64,000 nucleotides of DNA from CAZOKZ01 sp964580585 (GTDB taxonomy: Bacteria > Sumerlaeota > Sumerlaeia > SLMS01 > JAHLLQ01). Positions 7,985 through 16,281 of the stretch are shown one piece after another. The stretch spans positions 1 to 64,000 of the forward strand of contig CAZOKZ010000004.1 in NCBI GenBank assembly GCA_964580585.1, written 5' to 3'. Numbering within the stretch: the first letter of the stretch is position 1; every line of letters starts with the position of its first letter. The position numbers and the translations under genes are program-made. Under the pieces are notes generated by a model. It saw only the letters and a program-made list of their open reading frames with translations, did no database searches and had not been told where the DNA came from.

Positions 7985-9286
7985 CTATTTCATCAAGTTC
8001 AATACTTTTGGCAGCCAAAGTGAAATTGCCGGAACGTAGGTGATGATCAACAAGGCGGCAATCATTGCGACAAAGAACGGAATCAGCGGTCGAATGACAT
8101 TGGAAATGCGCGTATTGCCAATTCCGCAACCGACATATAAACATGTTCCCACGGGCGGCGTGCAAAGCCCGATACATAAGTTTACAATCATCAGAATTCC
8201 GAAATGGATCGGGTCCACTCCGAGTTCTTTCACCACAGGGAGAAAAACAGGTGTCAGGATAAGCACTGCAGGAGTAATATCCATGCACATACCGATAAGC
8301 AGCAAGATCACATTGATCGTCAGTAACACGGCGAATTTTGTGTGGCAAAGATTCAGCAAGGTTTCGCTGATGCGTTGCGGCGCGCCGTCGCGTGCCAACA
8401 ACCACGACATCGCCATCGAGGCACCGACCATGAAAAGCACGACGGATGTGGTGACCGCGCAATCGATGATCAACTTCCATAGCTCTTTCATTTCGATTTC
8501 ACGATAAATCACCACCGTAAGCAAAAAGGCATAGGCGACGGCAATAGCAGCGGCTTCCGTGGCCGTGAAAATTCCAAACATGATGCCGCCGAGCACGACA
8601 ACGATGAGCAACAGACTCGGTATGGCTTGCCAGAAGGACTTGAGCAATTCTTTTGCAGACGCGCGGGGGAGAGTTTCTTGAGTCGAACGTCGCATTCGCA
8701 ACGCGTGCGCTGCCATCAGTGCCAACCCGATTAATATTCCCGGTCCCACACCCGCCATGAACAATGCCGCGATGGAAACGCCTCCGGCGGCCAACGCGTA
8801 CACGATCATGATGTTGCTGGGCGGGATAATCAGACCCATCGTCCCGGCGCTGGTTGCCAGTGCGACGCAATAATCGCGGTCGTATCCTTTACGGCGCATT
8901 TCCGGAACCATCACACCGCCAATCGACGACACCGCCGCTACTGCGGAACCGGAAATCGCTCCGAACATCATACAGGTCATGACGGTAACATACCCCAGCC
9001 CCCCCGGAAGCCAACCTACCAAAGCGCCAGCGAAATCCATCAATCGCCGCGCGAGGCCTCCACGGCCCATCAATAATCCAGACAAGATGAAAAACGGAAT
9101 CGCCAGCAAGGAGAAGCTTTCGATGCCGCTCGACATGCGATGTGCCACCGTGCGCGCGGCGCGTTCCATGCCCGTGTCGCCCGCCAAGGCCGCCAGCGTA
9201 GCCAATGCAATGGAAACCGCAATGGGTGTATCCATTGCCATTAATACGACGAAGACAATACCCATGATCAAAACGGGTTCGCTCAT
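7985..9286 (-). CDS. dctM: TRAP transporter large permease subunit DctM
   Basis: This 433-residue protein is hydrophobic throughout and has the DctM pattern. Visible signatures include MDTPIAVSIALATL near the N terminus, SFSLLAIPFFILSGLLMGRGG, MTCMMFGAISGSAVAAVSSIG, ATSAGTMGLIIPPSNIMI and, near the C terminus, FGILMIVNLCIGLCTPPVGT. It forms the ion-coupled transport channel of a tripartite ATP-independent transporter in the inner membrane. Its start overlaps the end of dctQ by four bases. The gene is convergent with the sugar-acid operon, and the shared upstream motif suggests hexuronate or aldonate import. The substrate is inferred. Confidence 0.93.
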   Translation of the reverse strand: MSEPVLIMGIVFVVLMAMDTPIAVSIALATLAALAGDTGMERAARTVAHRMSSGIESFSLLAIPFFILSGLLMGRGGLARRLMDFAGALVGWLPGGLGYVTVMTCMMFGAISGSAVAAVSSIGGVMVPEMRRKGYDRDYCVALATSAGTMGLIIPPSNIMIVYALAAGGVSIAALFMAGVGPGILIGLALMAAHALRMRRSTQETLPRASAKELLKSFWQAIPSLLLIVVVLGGIMFGIFTATEAAAIAVAYAFLLTVVIYREIEMKELWKLIIDCAVTTSVVLFMVGASMAMSWLLARDGAPQRISETLLNLCHTKFAVLLTINVILLLIGMCMDITPAVLILTPVFLPVVKELGVDPIHFGILMIVNLCIGLCTPPVGTCLYVGCGIGNTRISNVIRPLIPFFVAMIAALLIITYVPAISLWLPKVLNLMK

Positions 9287-9792
9287 TGATCGGGTTCCTT
9301 TCCGTCACGCGCTTGTTTTACAGAAGTAAGGAACCCTTCGATAGCGACAAGAAGTATGAGCAATCCACTGATGGGCAGTGGCAGGTAGAAAAAACCGCGT
9401 CGCATCTGAAGCGCTGGCATGACTTGCCCTGTTTGGAAGGCGGAAACAGTCAAGCCGATGCCACCATAAATCAACACGATGCCCGCAAATGCAGCCACAA
9501 CCAGAAAGACCAAGGCTCGTAGTCCTTCGCGTTGCCGCACAGGTAATTTTTCCGCCAGATAATCCAATCCGAGATGGGCGCGTCGCGCAAAGCCGATCGC
9601 CATCCCGATCAACGTCATCCAGACCAGCAGAATGGTTGAGCTTTCATCGGTCCAGGTGCTGGGACTTTTCAGCAAGTAACGGCTGGCGACCTGCCACAAT
9701 ACGATCAAAACCAGTACGATGGTCAGCGCACCGAGCGTGTGTTCCAATATTTGCTGAAGTCGCTGGCGAGTGCGCGTCATCAAGGCGCTCAT
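9283..9792 (-). CDS. dctQ: TRAP transporter small permease subunit DctQ
   Basis: The product is 169 residues with four predicted membrane helices, the standard layout of the DctQ subunit. Typical features are SPSTWTDESSTILLVWMTLIG and RRAHLGLDYLAEKLP between helices two and three. It joins DctM in the membrane and helps dock the binding protein. It overlaps dctM (9283-9286) and dctP (9789-9792) by four bases each, so the three genes are translationally coupled. Confidence 0.9.
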   Translation of the reverse strand: MSALMTRTRQRLQQILEHTLGALTIVLVLIVLWQVASRYLLKSPSTWTDESSTILLVWMTLIGMAIGFARRAHLGLDYLAEKLPVRQREGLRALVFLVVAAFAGIVLIYGGIGLTVSAFQTGQVMPALQMRRGFFYLPLPISGLLILLVAIEGFLTSVKQARDGKEPDQ

Positions 9793-10850
9793 TTGCTATC
9801 CTCCACGGCGGCAATACGTTCGACTAACTCGCCGACTTCGGTGCCTTCGTATGATTTTAGCATCTCGTCCACCGCAGCGCGAAAGGTGCCTGGGTCCGGC
9901 GTGTGAACTTCCACACCCGCTTCTAAAATGGCTGCTAATGATTCCTCTTCTTTTTGCTTCCAGAGTTTTCGTTGAATAACCGAAGACTCGCGTGCCGCAC
10001 GCATCAACGCCTCCTGCAATTCCGCGTCGAGACTTTCCCACGTTTCCGTGCTGACCAACAACATGTCCGGCGTGCGTGTGTGCTCGTCCATTGAGTAGTG
10101 ACGACAAACTTCGTAATGACGAGAGAGGTAGAAGCTTGGCAGGTTGTTTTCCGCGCCATCCACGACACCTTGCTGAAGCGCAGTGTAGAGTTCGCCAAAA
10201 GAAATCGGCGTTGGCGATCCCCCCAGCGCCGTTACCATGTCCATCGAGGTGCGGCTTTGCTGCACGCGGATTTTCAAACCCTGGAGGTCGGCGGGCGTCA
10301 TGATCGGCTTTTGCGTGTAAAACGAACGACTGCCGGAATCGTAGTAACTCAACCCCTTCAGTCCACGCGCTTCTCCAGCATTTAGAAGTTCCTCCCCGAT
10401 GGGACCTTCCAGAACTGTCCAGTAATGGTTTGGATTCCGAAAAACGTATGGAAGGCTGAACACCGCTTCCTTTGGAACAAATGACTCGAGAGGCGAGGTG
10501 GACACCTTCGTCATGTCCACCAGACCGAGTTGAAGCTGCTCGAGCATGTCGCGTTCGGGGCCGAGTTGTTCGCTCGGATAAACGCGAATTTCCAACCGGC
10601 CACCGCTGTATTCCTTTGCCCGCTTGGCCATCTCGATCATTGCCAGATGAACAGGGTGTTCGACATCGAGACCGTGTCCCAGAATGAGCACACGGTGGTC
10701 GCGATTGACTTTTGATGTGCAAGCGGAAGATCCAAACACAAACAGTATTATCGATAAAATGAAAAGCCAGAAACGAATCCCGATTGCACGAATTATAACA
10801 CCATTATGCCTGGTCGTATCGTTACATTCCAAAATTGAGGTTTTCCGCAT
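9789..10850 (-). CDS. dctP: TRAP transporter substrate-binding protein DctP, predicted lipoprotein
   Basis: This 353-residue periplasmic binding protein shows the DctP family signatures YPSEQLGPERDMLEQLQLG, LKIRVQQSRTSMDMVTALG, PISFGELYTALQQGVVDGAEN and PSFYLSRHYEV. The arginine in LKIRV is the residue that usually holds the substrate carboxylate. It carries a long N-terminal extension and a hydrophobic segment ending SSAC (Cys44), so it is probably a lipoprotein rather than a free periplasmic protein. The ATG at 10850 has GGAAG directly against it, which is a poor spacing, so the exact start is uncertain. It is the first gene of the transporter operon. Confidence 0.92.
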   Translation of the reverse strand: MRKTSILECNDTTRHNGVIIRAIGIRFWLFILSIILFVFGSSACTSKVNRDHRVLILGHGLDVEHPVHLAMIEMAKRAKEYSGGRLEIRVYPSEQLGPERDMLEQLQLGLVDMTKVSTSPLESFVPKEAVFSLPYVFRNPNHYWTVLEGPIGEELLNAGEARGLKGLSYYDSGSRSFYTQKPIMTPADLQGLKIRVQQSRTSMDMVTALGGSPTPISFGELYTALQQGVVDGAENNLPSFYLSRHYEVCRHYSMDEHTRTPDMLLVSTETWESLDAELQEALMRAARESSVIQRKLWKQKEEESLAAILEAGVEVHTPDPGTFRAAVDEMLKSYEGTEVGELVERIAAVEDSK

Positions 10851-11533
10851 CTTCCGATAAACTCTTTACGTACGCTGGTTTGCATCATAAGAAGAATCAA
10901 TGTGAAGAAGCCTGAATACAATTACGAAATTCCTCAGAAAACATACGGATTTACGATCCAATGCGAGACGAGTTGGTTTGTCGAATAAATATCGAATATG
11001 AGATTCGCCGAAGGCTTTTCAATCGGGCAGAAGCGAAATGACGAATCGGTTAGGCCGCTGATGTTGGCGGTCGAGCAAGATCGACGCGTTGTTCGATGTG
11101 AAAATGTGATTGGTAATCGACAGACCAAGCCCAGTTCATTATGTTTTGGAAATGAACAACTACTATTTCAAAATCGAATGCGCAAAAAAAGCAATATTGT
11201 TAATGGAACTAAACATCCCGCATATTTTTACGCGAAGGTTAATATACTTTACATCGCGGAATATTTTAGTGTAAATGAAAGCACTTCGTATAGCGCTACT
11301 GTTCAATGTCGATTGAAGGGAAATCCGGTTATTTCAACGTTGGGATGTCCGGTTATAAACCCAAGATATGGGCGGTGTGGAGCCATCATGTCTTGGATTG
11401 TGGAAAAAGAAGTGCGAACCGATGGAATCCATCCGTGCAACTTAGCCGATTGGGTTCGAATCAATCCCTTACTCGAATGATGGAAAAGAAGAGTAGATAG
11501 TCCATTAGTATAAAACGAAAGGAGTATTTCTGG
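10851..11533. other. Long divergent intergenic region
   Basis: This region separates dctP from the large secreted protein gene. Frames such as 10998-11480 are open but have no ribosome-binding site, a composition unlike a real protein and no recognisable motif. I see no structured RNA I can name. CAATTACGAAATTCC at 10920-10934 repeats the core of the operator candidate before uxaC. Confidence 0.5.
10920..10934. promoter_or_regulatory. Candidate operator upstream of the TRAP operon
   Basis: CAATTACGAAATTCC lies 70 bases upstream of the dctP start. It joins two elements seen in the inverted repeat before uxaC (CAATTACG and TTACGAAATTCC). A regulator shared by the transporter and the uxaC operon is the inference. 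Confidence 0.35.
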
Positions 11534-14500
11534 ATGATTTCCTTTTCCCGTAAACGAAATTCAAGGAAGGAAGCGGGGAAGACGGGAAGTACAGCACGCA
11601 ACTGGATCGACTCTGGTACTCGAGCTTGCGCCCCAACTCACCCAAATGGAAGTTGTAAGACGATGCATACCCTGCTGGGCGTATCGTTTTTTCTTTCCTT
11701 TTTGGTTCCACTGAATGCTGCAACAGTAACCGCCTCGAAAACCAATAGTACCCCAGTTTGTGTGGACGCTTCGAGTGGCACACAAAGCGTGACGTTCGTT
11801 CCGGGGGTGGATATTCCCGTTGGCGCTCAGATAACGGATGTGCGGATTTCCGTTCAGTTTGAAAAGAAGGACGCCTCTTGTGGAGGGGGCCACGCAGGGG
11901 GAACCCCGTTTAATAACGAGATTCATTACCGGCTGACCAGTCCATCCAGCACGCAGGTTGAGGTTATCAGTGCCGGAACGTTTGCAACTGATCCTTATCG
12001 GGGCGTGGTAACCTTCAATTTAAGCGACGCTTTTGGGGCTTTGCCTTCCACCATGCCTGCGGGCGGAAGTTACCATCCCTCCGGCTCGTTTTCTTCGTTC
12101 GCAGGCGAGAACCCGAACGGAACGTGGAGTCTGTTTATCGAGGACACCGTGGGGTCGGATGTATTGCAGCATATTTCGTACACGCTGACGATCGACGCAT
12201 GTATACCGGAGCCACCGCCGCCCGCGCCGGGCGCCCCGAATTTGGTAGATGGAAGCGACAGTGGCGCGTCAAACACAGATAATATCACAAACGATACCAC
12301 GCCGACGTTCACTGGTACGGTTGCCGCCGGTTCGACGGTGCGACTGTATGAAGGAGCCGCATTACGCGGCACAGCAATTGCCGATGGTGGCGGTACTTAC
12401 AACGTGACGTCCGCCGCGCTGGGCAACGGTTCGCACACGTTAACCGTGACTCAGGACCCGGGTTGCAGCGAAAGCCCCAACAGCCCCGGCTTGGTTGTTA
12501 CCATCGACACAATCGCGCCGACGGTTTCGGTGCCGGATTTGATCGCCTCGTTCGATCATGGTGTGTCAAATACGGATAACCTGACCGATAGCTCAACCGC
12601 TCAGTACACCGGCACAGCGGAAGCGGGAGTTACAGTCCAACTTATGGAAGGCGCGGCGGTTTTGGCAAGCGGTCTGCCCGTTGGAACGACATGGACACTT
12701 AGCGCCGGACCGTTGAGCGACGGTGTGCACAACTTGTTTGCGCGCCAGACGGACTTAGCGGGCAACATTGGCAACTCAGGAACATTGGCCGTGACAATTG
12801 ATACGGTGCGCCCATTTGTTACGTCGATCAATCGTCAAACTCCGGCTGGTCCTATAACGAATGCCGCTGCGGTTACTTGGCGTACGACGTTCAACGAGCC
12901 GGTGATTGGTGGCACGGTCGATCTTGGCGATTTCACCCTGATTGACGTTGGCAACACGTTGACGGGTGAAACACTGACCGGAGTGGCCCCGGTAACAACC
13001 AGCACGTATGACGTGACGGCGAACACTGGCACGGGGGATGGCGACCTGCGGCTTGCACTTTCGGCTGTTGGTGGGGTGACGGATCTTGCGGGGAACGTGA
13101 ACCTCGCTCAGTTCAATTCCGGTCAGACCTACACCATCGACAAGTCGCCGCCGACTTCGCCTTCGACGCCAGATTTGGCGGCTGCCAGCGACAGCGGTGC
13201 GTCAAACACCGATAACGTGACGAACGATAACACGCCACAGTTTGATGGGACGGGTCCGCCCAACGAGTTTGTGGACATTTTCTCAGATGTCAGCGGTCCA
13301 ATCGGCACCGGAACGATTACGGCCGGTGGCACATGGTCGGTGACGAGCGGTGTGACGCTGCCCGATGGCGATCACGACATCACGGCGGTCTCGCGCGACG
13401 CAGGCGGCAACACGTCGGCGCCTTCAAGCGCGTTGACGGTCACGATCGACACGGTGATCGCGACGCCGACGATCGATTTGGCGGCGGCGAGCGATAGTGG
13501 TCCGTCGAACACGGACAATTATACAACCGACAACACGCCGGAATTTACTGGTTCGGCGGAACCGGATTCGACGGTGGTACTGAGCAATGGCGTGACGATC
13601 GCGTCGGGCACGGCGACTGGCGGATCGTACGATCTGACAACGACGCCGTTGGCCGATGGAACGCATAATGTGACGGCGACATCGACGGATTTGGCGGGTA
13701 ACTCGGCTGGCTCGACACCGCTTGCGGTGACGATCGACACGGTGGCTCCGTCGGTGACGATCGATTTGAACGCGGCGTCGGATAACGGGTTCTCGAACAT
13801 CGACGATATTACGAACGACGACACGCCTCAGTTCGACGGTACGACGTCGGAAAACAATTGCACCGTGGCGCTGGCTTCGAGCCTCGACGGTCCACTCGGC
13901 ACACCGGCTTCGCCCGCAGGCACGTGGACGCAAACGACGGGCACGCTGTCCGAAGGCCCGCACCTGATGTCGGCGACGCCGACGGACTTGGCAGGCAACA
14001 CGGGCACGCCAGCACTGCTGCCGGTGCTGATCGACACAACGCCGCCTGCGGAAGCGTGCGGGGGCGAACTGGAGCTGGTCGGTCCGGCGGTGACGTCGCT
14101 TCCGACGGCAACGTTTGCCGCTCTGTTTACCGAGCCGGTGTATAACGTAACGACCTCGGTGTTTGGTTTCTCGGGACCGGGGACGGTGACGGATGCGTCG
14201 CCGCTTACGCCGCCCGACATATCGGTGACGGCAGAGGTAACGGCATCGGGCACGGGCACGGGGACGCTCAGTTACGCGACACCGGGTTCGATTTTCGACG
14301 TGGCCGGCAACGCGTTTGCGGATGCGAGCGGTTCGACGGCTGACGTGGAGTTTGTCGATATCAGCGCGCCGCAGGACGGCAATCGAATCGCGGGTAGCGA
14401 CAATGTGCTCAACGATCGTTATGGAGTCGCCTTGGCTCTCAACGGTGAAATATTGTTCGTTGGCGCGCCGAGCGACGACGATGCGGCGCCGAACGGCGGC

Positions 14501-15601
14501 GTCGTGTTTGTGCTCGAACGCGACAGCACTTCGTCGTTTACAGAAGTGCAAAAACTGACGGCGTCGGATGCGGCAAACGATGATCGCTTTGGCGAATCGC
14601 TTGCGGTCAGCGGCAACTGGGCTGCGATTGGCGCGCCGTACAACGATAATCCGGGTTCCGACAGCGGTACAGTTTATGTCTTCCAACGCGACCTTGCCGG
14701 GTCGTGGACTCAGCATTCGATCCTGACGCCTTCGAGCAATGGAACGTATTATCGTTTCGGTCATTCGGTGGCAATCAGCGGACGTACCATTGCGGTCAGT
14801 TCACCGTTGGGCCGCGATTTGACGATCCCAGGCGGCGGCGTGTATCGTAGCGGTATCGTTACGATGTTCGAATACGACAGTTGCGCCGATACCTGGAATG
14901 AAACGCAAATTCTGCAAGCGAGCGACGCGACATCGAACGACAACTTCGGCAACGCAATCGCGCTGGCAGGCAATCGCCTTATCGTGGGAGCGCCGCTTGA
15001 CGACGATAACGGCAACTCTACCGGCAGCGTGTATGTCTTCACGCGCCTGGCGGGTGTTTGGACAGAAACCGCGAAGTTGAATCACACGCTTCCGGGTCGC
15101 TTTGACTACTTCGGACAAACGGTTTCGATGAGTGAAGACAGCACATTAACGATCATCGGCGCGCCTGGACGCGACAACCCGGGCGCACTTAATTCCGGTG
15201 CCGCGTACGTGTTTGAACGCTCAGGCTTGACGTGGAATCAAACCGACGAACTCGTTGCCAGCGACGCAACCAACTACGATGCGTTCGGTCAATCGGTCGG
15301 CGTGTCGTCGAGCGGTCTGCTTGGCGGCAACATTGTCGTTGGCGCGTACAAAGACGACACCGAACAACTCGACGCAGGCAGCGCGTACTTGTTTAGTGGT
15401 GGTGCAGGTACCTTCCTGGAAGTAGATAAAGTGCTTCCGCTTTCTGGCGACCAAGGCCGCAGCGACAACATGGGCACCGCCGTTACCGTCTTTGGTGAAA
15501 CCGCAGTAATCGGTTCACCGTTCGGTAACGATCAAACGCTCGGCGTTCCGGGTTCGGTAAACGTGGGTAGCGCTTACGTCTTCCGATACGGATCGCCATG
15601 A
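11534..15601 (+). CDS. Large secreted protein: P-domain, Ig-like repeats, FG-GAP-like repeats
   Basis: The gene encodes 1355 residues. AGGAG about nine bases upstream supports the start at 11534, giving a long basic leader before the hydrophobic signal segment (TLLGVSFFLSFLVPLNAA, residues about 45-62). Residues about 75-220 resemble a proprotein-convertase P-domain. Residues about 235-940 hold at least five Ig-like modules sharing the DSGxSNTDNxTNDxTPxFxG motif, plus two related modules with TFNEPV or LFTEPV. Residues about 950-1355 hold about seven FG-GAP-like blades (RFGxSVAVSGxxxxVGAPxDD). The protein is probably a cell-surface or released adhesion or binding protein. No sorting signal is visible at the C terminus. 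Confidence 0.85.
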   Translation: MISFSRKRNSRKEAGKTGSTARNWIDSGTRACAPTHPNGSCKTMHTLLGVSFFLSFLVPLNAATVTASKTNSTPVCVDASSGTQSVTFVPGVDIPVGAQITDVRISVQFEKKDASCGGGHAGGTPFNNEIHYRLTSPSSTQVEVISAGTFATDPYRGVVTFNLSDAFGALPSTMPAGGSYHPSGSFSSFAGENPNGTWSLFIEDTVGSDVLQHISYTLTIDACIPEPPPPAPGAPNLVDGSDSGASNTDNITNDTTPTFTGTVAAGSTVRLYEGAALRGTAIADGGGTYNVTSAALGNGSHTLTVTQDPGCSESPNSPGLVVTIDTIAPTVSVPDLIASFDHGVSNTDNLTDSSTAQYTGTAEAGVTVQLMEGAAVLASGLPVGTTWTLSAGPLSDGVHNLFARQTDLAGNIGNSGTLAVTIDTVRPFVTSINRQTPAGPITNAAAVTWRTTFNEPVIGGTVDLGDFTLIDVGNTLTGETLTGVAPVTTSTYDVTANTGTGDGDLRLALSAVGGVTDLAGNVNLAQFNSGQTYTIDKSPPTSPSTPDLAAASDSGASNTDNVTNDNTPQFDGTGPPNEFVDIFSDVSGPIGTGTITAGGTWSVTSGVTLPDGDHDITAVSRDAGGNTSAPSSALTVTIDTVIATPTIDLAAASDSGPSNTDNYTTDNTPEFTGSAEPDSTVVLSNGVTIASGTATGGSYDLTTTPLADGTHNVTATSTDLAGNSAGSTPLAVTIDTVAPSVTIDLNAASDNGFSNIDDITNDDTPQFDGTTSENNCTVALASSLDGPLGTPASPAGTWTQTTGTLSEGPHLMSATPTDLAGNTGTPALLPVLIDTTPPAEACGGELELVGPAVTSLPTATFAALFTEPVYNVTTSVFGFSGPGTVTDASPLTPPDISVTAEVTASGTGTGTLSYATPGSIFDVAGNAFADASGSTADVEFVDISAPQDGNRIAGSDNVLNDRYGVALALNGEILFVGAPSDDDAAPNGGVVFVLERDSTSSFTEVQKLTASDAANDDRFGESLAVSGNWAAIGAPYNDNPGSDSGTVYVFQRDLAGSWTQHSILTPSSNGTYYRFGHSVAISGRTIAVSSPLGRDLTIPGGGVYRSGIVTMFEYDSCADTWNETQILQASDATSNDNFGNAIALAGNRLIVGAPLDDDNGNSTGSVYVFTRLAGVWTETAKLNHTLPGRFDYFGQTVSMSEDSTLTIIGAPGRDNPGALNSGAAYVFERSGLTWNQTDELVASDATNYDAFGQSVGVSSSGLLGGNIVVGAYKDDTEQLDAGSAYLFSGGAGTFLEVDKVLPLSGDQGRSDNMGTAVTVFGETAVIGSPFGNDQTLGVPGSVNVGSAYVFRYGSP

Positions 15602-15634
15602 AATAACCATCACCGCAATCGACGTTAGGACACA

Positions 15635-15670
15635 CTTTGTCCCCTGGCAATATAACGCCAGGGGACAAAG
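15635..15670. terminator. Stem-loop after the secreted repeat protein
   Basis: CTTTGTCCCCTGGC (15635-15648) pairs perfectly with GCCAGGGGACAAAG (15657-15670) around an 8-base loop. There is no long T-run, so it may be a weak terminator or a 3'-end stabiliser. Confidence 0.6.
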
Positions 15671-16281
15671 GTATTTAATATATCCTCCAGTTGAAGATGT
15701 AAAATATGTCAGGCGTTTTGTGGAAAATTTACAGCGAAGAATTCAATATTGTTGTTTTGATGGCAATTGGATTGTCAAACTGCCAATAACCTCTATTGGC
15801 AATAAATATTTATATCAAAAACAAGTATGGTTTTGCTTCATTGTCCAAATATATTTAGGAGCGTTTTGTGCTTGTTTTGTGTTTTAATGGGTATTGTTGC
15901 GATGGTGTCACAAAGCGACTTTTGCCCTCGGAGGAGACTGGAAAAAAAGATCAAACAAAACGAGTAGCCAGCCCGACTTCCATGGGAATGGTGCTGTTCA
16001 ACTTTCGTTCTATAAAAGCCGAAGATGCAGAAAGACGGTTTGGTTATAATCCCAATGTTTTTCGTTCCATTCACAGTGAATGATTTGCTGGGATGAGGTT
16101 TTTTGGAAGAAAAAATCGGTGGAGCAAAAAAGATTGTTTCATTAAAAAAACCAGTTTGAACGAATGAAAAATAAGATGGGACAGATTTATTGGAAGATGT
16201 CGGCGCAATGCAGCCTTTTGGAGTTTTGTGACAGTACTGCCACACGTTTTTCGGAATCTCCACAGATAGCAAGTTCAGGAA
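15671..16281. other. AT-rich intergenic region before the electron-transfer operon
   Basis: No gene is supported; the short plus-strand frame at 15868-16083 has no ribosome-binding site or family resemblance. A perfect palindrome, TGCCAATA-ACCTC-TATTGGCA, lies at 15781-15801 and could be an operator. The promoter of the operon starting at 16282 should lie here. Confidence 0.45.

Noticed and set aside
10998..11480. 160-codon plus-strand frame in the long intergenic region
   Set aside because: No ribosome-binding site, odd composition and no recognisable motif.
13424..14764. 446-codon minus-strand frame opposite the Ig-like repeat protein
   Set aside because: Arg-rich low-complexity translation produced by the repetitive plus-strand gene; no start signal or family resemblance.
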